The notes: generated by a model from the letters alone, not told the origin. DNA of 64,000 nucleotides from Pseudomonadota bacterium (GCA_021848325.1 JAJZUU010000006.1:1-64000), one strand, 5' to 3'; counted from the first letter of the stretch, positions 26,286-36,062 are shown. Made by a program: numbers and translations.

Positions 26286-29249
26286 CTATTTCCTGGCCGT
26301 TCTGCGGAGCCGCGCCAGCAGCCTGCGCGCCAGTTCCCCGAACAGTTCGGTCTGGGTCGGGTGGGGATGGATGGCCTGGGCCACCTGGGTCAGGGTCAGG
26401 CCCCCGGCCACCATCATCACCGCCTCGCCGATCAGGGTGTCGGTGTGGTCGGCCAGCAGGTGCACGCCGATGATCCGCTGGCTGGCCTTGTCCGCCACCA
26501 GCTTGATCATGCCGTGGGTCTCCAGGGAGATCATGGCCTTGGCGTCGATGCTCATGGGCATCTTGGCCTCCACCGCGTCGATCCCCCTGGTCTTGGCCTG
26601 GGCCACGCTCAATCCCACGAAGCCGGCCTGGGGGCGGCTGAAGATCACGCCGCAGTCGAGGTCCTGGTTGTACTTCAGGGGCTCGCCCAGCAGGTTGGCG
26701 GCGGCTACCCGGCCCTGGGTGCCGGCGGTGTGGGCCAGCATGTAGCCGCCGATCACGTCGCCGACCGCATAGATGTGGGGCACGCTGCTGCGGCAGGCGG
26801 CGTCGGCCTGGATCGTCGCGCCGTCCAGGGCGACGCCCGCCGCCTCCAGGTTGAGGCCGGAGGTGTCCGGGCGCTTGCCGGTGGCCATCAGCACGTAGTC
26901 GCAGGGGAATTCCCGGGGGTCCCCTTCCGGCCCGGCGTATTTCAGGGTCATCTTGCCGGGCTTGCCGGTGATCTCGCCGATCTTGGCCGAGGTCACAACC
27001 GTCAGGCGCGGCTCCTGGCCGAGGATCTCGGTCAGGTGCCTGGCGATCTCCTCCTCCACCTCCGCCAGGGGGCGGTCCTTGGCCTCCAGCAGCAGCACCT
27101 CGGCCCCGAAGTCGTGGAAGATCTGGGCCATTTCCACCCCGATGGCGCCGCCGCCGATCACCCCCAGGCGCTTGGGCGGCCGGGGCAGGTCCCATACCGT
27201 GTCGGAGGTGATCACCCCGCCCGCGGCCAGGCCTTCCCCGGCCCCGGGGATGGGCGGCACGAAGGGCGGGGCGCCGGTGGCGATCACGGCGGCGCCGAAG
27301 GTCAGGCGGTAAGGGTCGCCCTCCACCGGCTCGACCTCCACGGTATGGGCGTCGACGAAGCGGGCATAGCCTTGGCGCACGTCGATCTTGATCCCCTTGT
27401 CGGTCTTCAGGGCCATCTCGCCGCGGGTGGCGAGCACGTTCTTGCGGTGCGCCTCCAGGGTGTCCCAGGCGAGTTTCGGCCGGTCGGTGCCCTGGATGCC
27501 CTTGGCCCCGTCGTGGGCCCGGTCGCGCACCAGGTCGGCGGCGTGGCGCCAGGCCTTGGACGGGATGCAGCCGCGCCACAGGCACTCCCCGCCGGGGAAC
27601 GGGGCGTCGTTGATCATGGCCACCTTGACGCCGTGCTCGGCCAGGTCGCGGGCGCAATCCTCGCCGCCGGGCCCGCCGCCAATCACCACCACCGGGAAGT
27701 CCCACTCGCCTTGCGGGATGGGGGAGACGGCGGGTGCTGCGGCGCCTTCCATCCAGGTCCCGGGGTTCTCCACGACTTCCTTCAGGTCGGCCAGGTAGGC
27801 CGCCACGTGGGCGCCGTTCACCACCCGGTGGTCGGCGGTGACGTTGACCGGCATGCCATCCGGCCCGTTGGCGGAGATGGCCATGATGGCGGCGATGCCC
27901 GGGGTGGGGATGGCGGTGAAGTGGGTGACCCCGAACATCCCCATGTTGGAGATGGTGAAGGTGGGGTTGGCGTATTCCGCCGGGGCGAGCTTGCGCACCC
28001 GGGCCCGCGGCATCAGGTCGTTCCACTCCGCCTGGAGTTGTTCCAGGGTCTTGGCCTCGATGTTGCGCAGGATCGGCACCACCAGGCCGCCGCTGTCCGC
28101 CGCCACCGCCAGGCCGAAGTCGTGGTTGCTCCGCTCCACCACGCGGTCGATGGGCTGATAGGCGCAGTTCATCATGGAATGCTTCTGCATCGCCACCGAG
28201 CAGGCCTTGGCGATGGCCACCGTCACCGACACGCCCTTGGCCTTGGCCGCGGCGATCAGCTTTTCCGGACGGATGTTCACCGTGACGTGGAAGGTGGGCA
28301 GGGTGAGGGCGGCGCTCATGGAATGGGCCACCGCCTTTTCCATCGCGGTCATGGGGCGTCCTTCCCCGGGCACCTGCACCTGGGGCAACTGGTGCGCCAC
28401 CTCCGCCATGCTGGGACGGGCCCTGGTGACGTCGGCGGCCACGATCACGCCGTTGGCGCCGCCGGCGGAGACCTGGTTCAGGTCCACCCCCATCTGCGCC
28501 GCGATCTTGCGCGCGTAGGGGCTGGCGTAGCGGTTGGCCGGGCGTGGCGCCGGTTTCGCCTTGACCCGGGGCACATGGCTCAGATCGGGGCGGGCCACGG
28601 CGGTGGCCGTCGCCGCCGCGGCGGCGGGCCGGGCCGGCTGCTCCACCACCTTGTGCTCAGCGGACAGGACCACCTCGGACTCCACCACCTTTTCCTGCTC
28701 GGCGACGACGAAGCCCATGGGATGGCCCACCTGCACCACACTGTCCGCCGCGGCCAGCGGGCCGGACAAATAGCCTTCCTGGAACACCTCCACGTCCATG
28801 ATGGCCTTGTCGGTCTCCACCGTGGCCACGATGTCGCCCCGGGCCAGACGGTCGCCGAGGGCTTTTTCCCAGGTCACCACGGTGCCCTCGGTCATGGTGT
28901 CGGACAACTGCGGCATCAGGATCGGGCTGCCGGCATCGTGGGGGATGATGTCCGCGGGGACCCGGTGGCTGACCACCTCGTCCGGGGACACGGCCACGTC
29001 GCCCGGGGTGTCGCTGATGTAGCCCAGGGCCGCGCCCACCGGGACGGTGGCCCCGGGTTCGGCCAGCGGGCCGGCCAGGTAACCGTCGGTGAAGACCTCG
29101 ACGTCCATGATGGCCTTGTCGGTTTCCACCGTGGCCACGATGTCGCCGCGGGAGATCTTGTCGCCGGGCTGCGCTTCCCAGGTGACCACCACCCCTTCGG
29201 TCATGGTGTCGGACAGCTGCGGCATGGTGATGACGTGATGTGAAGACAT
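26286..29249 (-). CDS. fused dihydrolipoamide acyltransferase (E2) - dihydrolipoamide dehydrogenase (E3)
   Basis: This single 987-residue chain joins two enzymes. Residues 7-80 and 110-185 are lipoyl domains, each with the lipoylation motif ETDKAIMDVEVF. A peripheral-subunit-binding domain lies near 240-275 (YASPYARKIAAQMGVDL). The acyltransferase domain covers about 300-520, ending with ADHRVVNGAH; the usual DHRVxDG aspartate is Asn here. From about 528 an E3 flavoprotein follows, with VVVIGGGPGGEDCA, the redox-active CLWRGC, a second Rossmann site and the histidine of HPHPTQTE. No stop or frameshift is seen between the parts. It probably serves the pyruvate dehydrogenase encoded just upstream. 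Confidence 0.9.
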   Translation of the reverse strand: MSSHHVITMPQLSDTMTEGVVVTWEAQPGDKISRGDIVATVETDKAIMDVEVFTDGYLAGPLAEPGATVPVGAALGYISDTPGDVAVSPDEVVSHRVPADIIPHDAGSPILMPQLSDTMTEGTVVTWEKALGDRLARGDIVATVETDKAIMDVEVFQEGYLSGPLAAADSVVQVGHPMGFVVAEQEKVVESEVVLSAEHKVVEQPARPAAAAATATAVARPDLSHVPRVKAKPAPRPANRYASPYARKIAAQMGVDLNQVSAGGANGVIVAADVTRARPSMAEVAHQLPQVQVPGEGRPMTAMEKAVAHSMSAALTLPTFHVTVNIRPEKLIAAAKAKGVSVTVAIAKACSVAMQKHSMMNCAYQPIDRVVERSNHDFGLAVAADSGGLVVPILRNIEAKTLEQLQAEWNDLMPRARVRKLAPAEYANPTFTISNMGMFGVTHFTAIPTPGIAAIMAISANGPDGMPVNVTADHRVVNGAHVAAYLADLKEVVENPGTWMEGAAAPAVSPIPQGEWDFPVVVIGGGPGGEDCARDLAEHGVKVAMINDAPFPGGECLWRGCIPSKAWRHAADLVRDRAHDGAKGIQGTDRPKLAWDTLEAHRKNVLATRGEMALKTDKGIKIDVRQGYARFVDAHTVEVEPVEGDPYRLTFGAAVIATGAPPFVPPIPGAGEGLAAGGVITSDTVWDLPRPPKRLGVIGGGAIGVEMAQIFHDFGAEVLLLEAKDRPLAEVEEEIARHLTEILGQEPRLTVVTSAKIGEITGKPGKMTLKYAGPEGDPREFPCDYVLMATGKRPDTSGLNLEAAGVALDGATIQADAACRSSVPHIYAVGDVIGGYMLAHTAGTQGRVAAANLLGEPLKYNQDLDCGVIFSRPQAGFVGLSVAQAKTRGIDAVEAKMPMSIDAKAMISLETHGMIKLVADKASQRIIGVHLLADHTDTLIGEAVMMVAGGLTLTQVAQAIHPHPTQTELFGELARRLLARLRRTARK

Positions 29250-29307
29250 GGGAATTCCTGAACGCTTGATCGGGAGAAACTGTTTTCGTACCGGGCTGCC
29301 GGTCGTG

Positions 29308-30291
29308 CTACGCCTTGCCGAATAGCCTCAGCACCGCCCGCACCACATCCTCGTGGTCGGGGATCGCGGCCTTCTCCAGCTTGTGGTTGTAAGGGATCGG
29401 CACATTGGCCGCGTGCACCCGCACCGGGGCCGCGTCCAGCTCGAAGAAGCACTCCTCGTTGATGATGGCGATGACCTCGGCGCCCACCCCCACCGGCGCC
29501 TCGTCCTCCTCGGCGATCACCGCGCGATGGGTCTTGGCCACGGACTTCCGGATGCCCGCCCGGTCCAGGGGGGAGAGGGCGTAGAGGTCCACCACCTCGG
29601 CGCTGATGCCGTGCTGCTTGGCCAGGATGTCCGCCGCCTTGAGGCACCAGTGCACCGAGATGTTGTAGCCGAACAGGGTGACGTCCTGGCCGACGCGGGT
29701 CACTTCGGAGCCCTCCAGGGGGTGGAAGTATTCGCCGTCGGGCACCTCGCCCTTCATGTTGTACATCAGCTCGTGCTCGTTGATGAACACCGGGTCGTCG
29801 CTGCGCACCGCGGACTTCAACAGGCCGTAGGCCTGCTTCGGGTTGGACGGGGTGACCACCCGCAGCCCGGCGATGCCCATGAACACCTTTTCCATGCGCG
29901 CCGAATGCTGCGCCCCCAACTGGTGCGCGGTGCCGCCGGGGGAGCGGATCACCACCGGGGCGGCGAGCTGGCCGCCCGACATGTAGCGCACCTTGGCGGC
30001 GGTGTTGACAATCTGGTCCGTGGCCAGCCAGGCGAAGTTGACCGACATGATCTCGATGATCGGCCGCACGCCGAGGAACGAGGCGCCGATGCCCAGGCCG
30101 GTGTAGCCGTTTTCCGAGATCGGGGTGTCGATCACCCGCAGCGGGCCGTATTTCTCGTGCAGGCCCTTGGTGGCCTTGTAGGTGCCGCCGGCCACGCCGA
30201 TGTCTTCCCCCATGCAGATCACCAGGGGGTCCCGTGCCATCTCTTCGTCGTGGGCGCGCAGAATCGCCTCCCAGTACATCATTTCTGCCAT
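29308..30291 (-). CDS. pdhB: pyruvate dehydrogenase E1 component, beta subunit
   Basis: The 327-residue protein is a transketolase-type E1 beta subunit. It contains VICMGEDIGVAGGTYKATKGL near the N-terminus, TPISENGYTGLGIGAS with the glutamate that activates thiamine diphosphate, and the C-terminal strand region HRAVIAEEDEAPVGVGAEV. It begins at the ATG at 30291, which has AAGGA seven bases upstream; the longer frame to 30372 lacks family homology. It lies between the E1 alpha gene (128 bases) and the E2-E3 fusion (58 bases). Confidence 0.92.
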   Translation of the reverse strand: MAEMMYWEAILRAHDEEMARDPLVICMGEDIGVAGGTYKATKGLHEKYGPLRVIDTPISENGYTGLGIGASFLGVRPIIEIMSVNFAWLATDQIVNTAAKVRYMSGGQLAAPVVIRSPGGTAHQLGAQHSARMEKVFMGIAGLRVVTPSNPKQAYGLLKSAVRSDDPVFINEHELMYNMKGEVPDGEYFHPLEGSEVTRVGQDVTLFGYNISVHWCLKAADILAKQHGISAEVVDLYALSPLDRAGIRKSVAKTHRAVIAEEDEAPVGVGAEVIAIINEECFFELDAAPVRVHAANVPIPYNHKLEKAAIPDHEDVVRAVLRLFGKA

Positions 30292-30419
30292 CTTCGTATC
30301 CTTTTCGAATTCTTTGCCCCAGGGGCCCGGAGGAATGCAAAATCGAGCGGGGCGATTCCCCGGATCCTGCAATCCCCCGTATTCACGTATTCAGTCCGGG
30401 CCCTCTGCAGTGAATGCCT

Positions 30420-31379
30420 CTAAGCCAATACGTATTTTTCCAGATCGGCCACGTCCGGTTCCGGCGACTCGTCGGCGAACCGGATCACCTCGTTCTCGAT
30501 ATAGCCGTCGATCTCCTTTTCCAGGGCGGCGAATTCGTCCATGGTCATGGCGCCGGCGTCCACCAGCCGGTCGCGCAGGATGAAGATCGGGTCGCGCTGC
30601 TTCCACATCTCTTCTTCCTCGCGGGTGCGGTAGGAACGGGAGTCGGACATGGAATGGCCGCGGTAGCGGTAGGTCATCAGTTCCAGGAAATACGGGCCCT
30701 TCCGGTCGCGCACATGGGACACGGCGGTCTTGGCATGCTCGTACACCACGTCGAAGTCCTGGCCGTCGCACTGGGCGGCCTCGATGCCATAGCCGCACAC
30801 CCGCTTGAACTGGTCCAGCACCGCGGTGGAACGGTGGATCACGGTGCCGATCCCGTACTGGTTGTTTTCGCACACGAACAGCACCGGCAGGTTCCACAGC
30901 TTGGCCATGTTCATGGTTTCGTGGAAGGTGCCCTGGTTGTTGGCCGCGTCGCCCAGGAAACAGATCGCGATCTCGTCGCCGCCCTTCATCTGGATCGCCT
31001 TGGCGATGCCGGTGGCCAGGGGGAACGGTCCGCCTACCAGGGCATAGCCGCCCATGAAGTGGTGCTTCACGTCGAAGATGTGCATGGAGCCGCCGCGCCC
31101 CTTGGAGGAGCCGGTTTCCTTGGCGTACAGTTCGGCCATCACCTCTTTCGGGTCGGCGCCGCACTTGATGGCGTGCACATGGTCGCGGTAGCCGGTGATC
31201 ACGTAGTCCTGGCCCGGCCGCGCCGCCTCCATGACACCGTTGACGCAGGCCTCCTGGCCCGGGTAGAGGTGCAGGAAACCGCCGATCTTGCGCTCCATGT
31301 ATGCCTGGTAGCAGCGCTCCTCGAAGCGGCGCCCCAGCACCATCTCGCGCAGGACGCGTTTTTTGTCTTGCAAGTTCAT
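30420..31379 (-). CDS. pdhA: pyruvate dehydrogenase E1 component, alpha subunit
   Basis: The 319-residue protein carries the thiamine diphosphate motif ICFLGDAANNQGTFHE, the phosphorylation-loop region TYRYRGHSMSD and an ending of the heterotetrameric (alpha2beta2) E1 type. With PdhB it decarboxylates pyruvate and acetylates the lipoyl arms of the E2-E3 fusion. A branched-chain or acetoin substrate cannot be fully excluded, but RYRGHSMSDSRSYRTREE fits pyruvate enzymes. It is the first gene of the operon, with a candidate promoter at 31581-31609. Confidence 0.92.
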   Translation of the reverse strand: MNLQDKKRVLREMVLGRRFEERCYQAYMERKIGGFLHLYPGQEACVNGVMEAARPGQDYVITGYRDHVHAIKCGADPKEVMAELYAKETGSSKGRGGSMHIFDVKHHFMGGYALVGGPFPLATGIAKAIQMKGGDEIAICFLGDAANNQGTFHETMNMAKLWNLPVLFVCENNQYGIGTVIHRSTAVLDQFKRVCGYGIEAAQCDGQDFDVVYEHAKTAVSHVRDRKGPYFLELMTYRYRGHSMSDSRSYRTREEEEMWKQRDPIFILRDRLVDAGAMTMDEFAALEKEIDGYIENEVIRFADESPEPDVADLEKYVLA

Positions 31380-31580
31380 TGGGGTCCTTCCGTCAAAGTC
31401 AGTAAAATTCTTGCAATCGGGTGGCGCCGGATGCAGCGGATAAGCCCCCCCCCGAATCCCGAAAAATCGTCAGCGGCACGCCCGGCGGCGGCCGAATTCC
31501 CCGCAGTGCGCTTTGACCGGCGGCGCGCCGGATGTTATGGTTGTTATGCGCCTTAGGCGGCTGATCGGAATAAACTTGCT

Positions 31581-31609
31581 ATCATTACGAAGTTGGCGGT
31601 TTTGGTCAA
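31581..31609 (-). promoter_or_regulatory. candidate sigma-70 promoter of the pdhA operon
   Basis: On the minus strand, TTGACC (31609-31604) and AATGAT (31586-31581) are spaced by 17 bases. The predicted start would leave a leader of about 195 bases before pdhA. The 321-base gap (31380-31700) is shared with the divergent MoxR gene; nothing else was recognised in it. Confidence 0.35.
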
Positions 31610-31700
31610 GTTTTAGACCCCGCAAGCGGCGGCCCGCCCCAGGCATCTTGACGGATTTTGATGTAATCTGAATTGGCATCCTGTTTGCGGAACAACCACC

Positions 31701-32798
31701 ATGCGACCCTCCCATATCCTGTCCATCCTCGACCGAGAGTTCTCCAGCACGCTGAACAAGCAGCACACGCCGGTGATGCTGTGGGGACCGCCCGGCGTGG
31801 GCAAGTCCCAGATCATCGCGGAAATCGCCCAGCGCCACCGGGTGCCCCTGATCGACATCCGCCTGTCGCAGATGGAGCCCACCGACCTGCGCGGCATCCC
31901 GTTCCGGCGCCAGGAACTGGTGGAATGGTCGGTCCCCGCCGCCCTGCCGAACGCCGAGCGGCACGGGGAGAAGGGCATCCTGCTCCTGGACGAGATCAAT
32001 TCCGCCCCCCCCACGGTTTCCGCAGCGGCCTATCAGCTCATTCTCGACCGCCGCCTGGGGGAATACGCGGTCCCGGAGGGCTGGGCCATCTTCGCCGCCG
32101 GCAACCGCCAGGGCGACCGGGGGGTGACCTACGTCATGCCGGCGCCCCTGGCCAACCGCTTCACCCACTACGAGGTGGAGGCGCACCTGGATGACTGGGT
32201 GTCCTGGGCCCACGGCTACGACATCGACCCCCGCATCATTGCCTTCCTCCGCTTCAGGCCCGACATGCTGTTCGATTTCGATCCGGCGCACAATCCGGTG
32301 GCGTTTCCGTCGCCCCGCTCCTGGGAATATGCCCATCGCGCCCTGCACAAGTTCGCCGACATCCCGCAGCTGATGCTGGACACCCTGCAGGCCTGCGTCG
32401 GGCCCACCGCCGGGATCGAACTGAAGGCCTTCATCGACAACATGGCGCAACTGCCCGACATCGATGGCATCGTGCGCGGCGAGGAGGCCCAGGTGCCAAA
32501 GGGCATCGACCTGCAATACGGGGTGGCCGCGGCGCTGGTGCGGCGCGCCGTGCAGGCCAGGGACAGCGCCGCGGCGTCCCCCGAGGGGACTTCCTGCGGG
32601 GCGAACGGGGTGTTCGGCAACATCCTGAAGTACGCCAAGCGCTTCCCCCAGCGCGAGATGGGGGTGATGCTGGTGACCGACATGCACCGGGCCATCGGCA
32701 AGCCGCTGTTCGCCGTCCCCGAATTCGCGGATTGGGCCAACACCATCACCGACCTGATGCTGTACGACCTGAAGTGGTCCTCCAGCAAGGCGGACTAA
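31701..32798 (+). CDS. MoxR-type AAA ATPase
   Basis: The 365-residue AAA+ protein shows Walker A LWGPPGVGKS (residues 27-36), Walker B GILLLDEINSAPP, sensor 1 FAAGNRQGD and the arginine-finger region LANRFTHYEVEA. MoxR ATPases act as chaperones that insert metals or cofactors or activate partner complexes, usually together with a VWA-domain protein. Such a partner follows after 17 bases. The target complex is unknown. It is transcribed divergently from pdhA. Confidence 0.88.
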   Translation: MRPSHILSILDREFSSTLNKQHTPVMLWGPPGVGKSQIIAEIAQRHRVPLIDIRLSQMEPTDLRGIPFRRQELVEWSVPAALPNAERHGEKGILLLDEINSAPPTVSAAAYQLILDRRLGEYAVPEGWAIFAAGNRQGDRGVTYVMPAPLANRFTHYEVEAHLDDWVSWAHGYDIDPRIIAFLRFRPDMLFDFDPAHNPVAFPSPRSWEYAHRALHKFADIPQLMLDTLQACVGPTAGIELKAFIDNMAQLPDIDGIVRGEEAQVPKGIDLQYGVAAALVRRAVQARDSAAASPEGTSCGANGVFGNILKYAKRFPQREMGVMLVTDMHRAIGKPLFAVPEFADWANTITDLMLYDLKWSSSKAD

Positions 32799-32815
32799 GC
32801 CGGGAGGGAGCGGGC

Positions 32816-34141
32816 ATGGTGTACGATCTTGCGGAAATCGGGACCAAGCTCAGCGCGGCGCGCACCCGGCTGATCCTGGAAAAGCCCTTCATCGGCGCCC
32901 TGGTGATGCATCTGCCCCTGGTGGCCGCCGCCGGTTCCTGGTGCCGCACCACCGCCACGGACGCCAAGGCGCTCTACTATAACCCGGAATTCATCGACAC
33001 CCTGAACCTGGCCGAGACCCAGTTCATGCTGGCCCATGAGGCGCTGCACTGCGCCCTGGGCCATTTCGCGCGGCGCCACCACCGCATGAAGCACCGCTGG
33101 GACGTGGCCTGCGAACATGCCGTCAACCTGCTGCTGGTGGCGGAGGGGATGAAGCCGCCGGAGGGCGCCCTGCTCAACCATCTGTACGAGAACCTGACCG
33201 CTGAGGAGATCTATCCCCTGATCCAGCAGGGATCTTCCGAGAAGACCCTGGACCATCATCTGTTCGACGGCATGGGCGACGACGACCAGGGCAAGGGCGA
33301 AGGCGAGTCCGACGTCGAGCAATCGGCCGGCGGAGGGGGGCAAGGGGAGCGGCGCGACAGCGGCGAGGAGGGCGACGAGCGGGAGGGCCAGGGCGGCGGC
33401 CGCAGCGCCCGGGGCGAACCGGACAAAGGGAGCGGCCAGGGAGAGGAGCAGGATAACCGCGAGTGGCAGTCCCAGTTGCGCCGGCGGCCCCCCGACCAAC
33501 CGGGCGTGAGCGAGAAGGAAGAACTGGCCGCCCAATGGCGCCAGCGCCTCGCCTCGGTGGCGCAGCAGGCTAGGCAGGCGGGCCGGCTGGGGGAATCCTG
33601 GATGCGCACCCTGGACGATCTGCTGCAGCCGAAACTGCCGTGGCGCATGCTGCTGGCGCGCTACATGATGAGCGTGGCGCGGGACGACTACAGCTTCCAG
33701 CGCCAGTCCCGGCGCGAGGACGACGCCCTGCTGCCGAGCCTGTACAGCGGCGAGGTGAACGTGGTGGTGGCCCTGGACACCAGCGGCTCGGTGAGCGACG
33801 AGGAAATGCGCGAATTCGTGGGCGAGATCGACGCCCTCAAGGGCCAAGTGCGCGCACGGGTCACCCTGCACGCCTGCGACGAGCGGCTGAGCGAGCACGG
33901 CCCCTGGGTGTTTCAGTCCTGGGATCCGGTCAGCCTGCCGCGCGCGGTGAGCGGCGGCGGCGGCACCCGCTTCACCCCGGTGTTCGAATGGGTGGAGCGG
34001 GAAAACCTGCGGCCCGACCTGCTGCTTTATTTCACCGACGCGGAAGGGGAGTTCCCGCCTGGCGCACCCGCGTACCCGGTGATCTGGCTGGTCAAGGGCA
34101 AGGCCGCCGTGCCGTGGGGCCAGAGGATCCAGCTTAACTAG
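32816..34141 (+). CDS. VWA-like protein with N-terminal zinc-metallopeptidase-like domain (DUF2201)
   Basis: The 441-residue protein has a DUF2201-type N-terminal domain with the zinc motif HEALHCALGH (about residues 74-83). A highly charged Gly/Glu/Asp-rich linker spans about residues 150-235. The C-terminal VWA-like domain has the MIDAS motif DTSGSVSDEE and later GGGGTRF and YFTDAEGEFP. It is the natural partner of the MoxR ATPase encoded upstream. The combination of a HExxH site with a MIDAS fold suggests a regulated protease or metal-dependent adaptor. Start ATG at 32816. Confidence 0.85.
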   Translation: MVYDLAEIGTKLSAARTRLILEKPFIGALVMHLPLVAAAGSWCRTTATDAKALYYNPEFIDTLNLAETQFMLAHEALHCALGHFARRHHRMKHRWDVACEHAVNLLLVAEGMKPPEGALLNHLYENLTAEEIYPLIQQGSSEKTLDHHLFDGMGDDDQGKGEGESDVEQSAGGGGQGERRDSGEEGDEREGQGGGRSARGEPDKGSGQGEEQDNREWQSQLRRRPPDQPGVSEKEELAAQWRQRLASVAQQARQAGRLGESWMRTLDDLLQPKLPWRMLLARYMMSVARDDYSFQRQSRREDDALLPSLYSGEVNVVVALDTSGSVSDEEMREFVGEIDALKGQVRARVTLHACDERLSEHGPWVFQSWDPVSLPRAVSGGGGTRFTPVFEWVERENLRPDLLLYFTDAEGEFPPGAPAYPVIWLVKGKAAVPWGQRIQLN

Positions 34142-34167
34142 CCCGGTCCGGGCGCATCGGGAAGACC

Positions 34168-35973
34168 ATGTCCGTTCACACCGTTTTGCCCCAGGGCGCC
34201 CGCTACAACTGGCGTTACATCGTTTCCATCGTCCTGCGGCACAAGCGGCGCCTGGTCAAGGCCCACGGGGTGGCGATCCTGGCGGTGCTGGCCAGCGTGC
34301 CGATCCCGCTCTTGATGCCGCTGCTGGTGGACGAGGTTCTGCTGCACAAGCCCGGACGCATGCTGGCCCTGGTGGACGCCCTGTTCCCCGCCGCCTGGCA
34401 TGGCCCGCTGCTCTATATCGGCGCGGTCCTGGCGCTCACTGTCGTGCTGCGGCTGGCGGGGCTGCTGCTGGGGGTGTGGCAGACCCGGGACTTTACCCTC
34501 ATCGCCAAGGACGCGACCTTCCGCATGCGCCAGGAACTGTTGCAGCGCCTGCGGCGGATCGCCATGTCGGAGTACGAAACCCTGGGCAGCGGGGCGGTGG
34601 CCTCCCACTTCGTGACCGACCTCAATGCGGTGGACGATTTCGTGGGGGCCGGCGTCAGCAAGTTCCTGGTGGCGGTCCTGTCCCTGGTGGGCACTTCCGC
34701 CATCCTGTTGTGGATGCACTGGCAGTTGGCCCTGTTCATCCTGCTGATGAACCCGGTGGTGATCTATTTCACCACGGTACTGGGCAAGCGGGTGAAGGAG
34801 CTGAAGCGGCGGGAAAACTCCGCCTTCGAGCTGTTCAACCAGGCCCTCACCGAGACCCTGGATGCCATCCAGCAGATCCGGGCGGTCAACCGGGAGCGCC
34901 ATTACATCGGCCGCGTCATCGACCGGGCGCGGGGCATCAAGACCCACGCCGCGGCGTATTCCTGGAAGAGCGACGCGGCCAGCCGCTTCTCCTTCATGGC
35001 GTTCCTGGTCGGCTTCGACGCGTTTCGCGCCATCAGCATGCTGATGGTGGTGTTCTCCAATCTCACCGTGGGCGAGATGATGGCGGTGTTCGGCTACCTG
35101 TGGTTCATGATGTCTCCGGTGCAGGAGATCCTCGGCATCCAGTACGCCTACTATGCCGCCAACGCCGCCCTGGGGCGCATCAACCGCCTGCTGACTCTGC
35201 GCGCCGAGCCCCAATACCCCCACCTCAAGGACCCGTTCGCCGGCAAGCACACCGTGGGGGTGCGGCTGGAAGACGTATCCTTCGCCTACGGCGAGGGGCC
35301 GCTGGTGCTGGACCGGGTAAGCCTGGATATCCGCCCCGGGGAGAAGGTGGCCCTGGTGGGGGCCAGCGGAGGCGGGAAATCCACCCTGGTGCAGGTGCTG
35401 CTGGGGCTCTACACCCCCCAGTCCGGCATGCTCTACTTCGACGGCGTGCCGCTCACCGAGATCGGGCTGGAGGTGGTGCGGGAGCACGTGGCCACGGTGC
35501 TGCAGCACCCGGCCCTGTTCAACGACACGGTGCGCATGAACCTGACCCTGGGCCGCACCTTCTCGGAACAGGAACTGTGGCAGGCCCTGGAGGTGGCCCA
35601 GTTGCGCGCCACGGTGAAGGCGATGCCCAACGGCCTGGATACCGTGGTGGGACGCAACGGGGTGCGCCTGTCCGGCGGCCAGCGCCAGCGCCTGGCCATC
35701 GCCCGAATGATACTGTCGAAACCTCATGTGGTGATCCTGGACGAGGCCACCTCGGCCCTGGACAGCGAGACCGAGGCGCGGCTGCACGAGGCCCTGCGCG
35801 AATTCCTCAAGGACCGCACCACCCTCATCGTGGCCCACCGCCTGAGCGCGGTCAAGCAGGCCGACCGGGTCTACGTGTTCGACGGCGGGCGCATCATCGA
35901 GGAGGGGGCGCACGAAGATCTGCTGCGCAGCGACGGCATCTACCGCCGCCTCTACGGACAGCTGCAGCACTGA
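34168..35973 (+). CDS. ABC exporter, fused membrane and ATPase domains (MsbA-like)
   Basis: The 601-residue half-transporter has a six-helix ABC transmembrane type 1 domain (residues 15-325) and a C-terminal ATPase with Walker A VGASGGGKST, signature LSGGQRQRLAIAR, Walker B HVVILDEATSAL and switch histidine VAHRLS. Such homodimers export lipids, peptides or drugs. No accessory secretion gene is adjacent, so the substrate is unknown. It starts 26 bases after the VWA gene and may be part of the same transcript. Confidence 0.9.
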   Translation: MSVHTVLPQGARYNWRYIVSIVLRHKRRLVKAHGVAILAVLASVPIPLLMPLLVDEVLLHKPGRMLALVDALFPAAWHGPLLYIGAVLALTVVLRLAGLLLGVWQTRDFTLIAKDATFRMRQELLQRLRRIAMSEYETLGSGAVASHFVTDLNAVDDFVGAGVSKFLVAVLSLVGTSAILLWMHWQLALFILLMNPVVIYFTTVLGKRVKELKRRENSAFELFNQALTETLDAIQQIRAVNRERHYIGRVIDRARGIKTHAAAYSWKSDAASRFSFMAFLVGFDAFRAISMLMVVFSNLTVGEMMAVFGYLWFMMSPVQEILGIQYAYYAANAALGRINRLLTLRAEPQYPHLKDPFAGKHTVGVRLEDVSFAYGEGPLVLDRVSLDIRPGEKVALVGASGGGKSTLVQVLLGLYTPQSGMLYFDGVPLTEIGLEVVREHVATVLQHPALFNDTVRMNLTLGRTFSEQELWQALEVAQLRATVKAMPNGLDTVVGRNGVRLSGGQRQRLAIARMILSKPHVVILDEATSALDSETEARLHEALREFLKDRTTLIVAHRLSAVKQADRVYVFDGGRIIEEGAHEDLLRSDGIYRRLYGQLQH

Positions 35974-36062
35974 GAGGTTGTGAAGAAACCGTCGCGAGCG
36001 TCCGGAGTGCGAGGCGCGAACGATGCGAACGACGAGACATATCGAATGGATAGGCGAGGCGG

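Noticed and set aside
26286-29249. E2 and E3 as two adjacent genes joined by a sequencing error
   Set aside because: The frame continues through a plausible linker, with lipoyl, core and E3 domains all complete, and no stop/start pair or ribosome site is seen at the junction (around 27,650-27,720).
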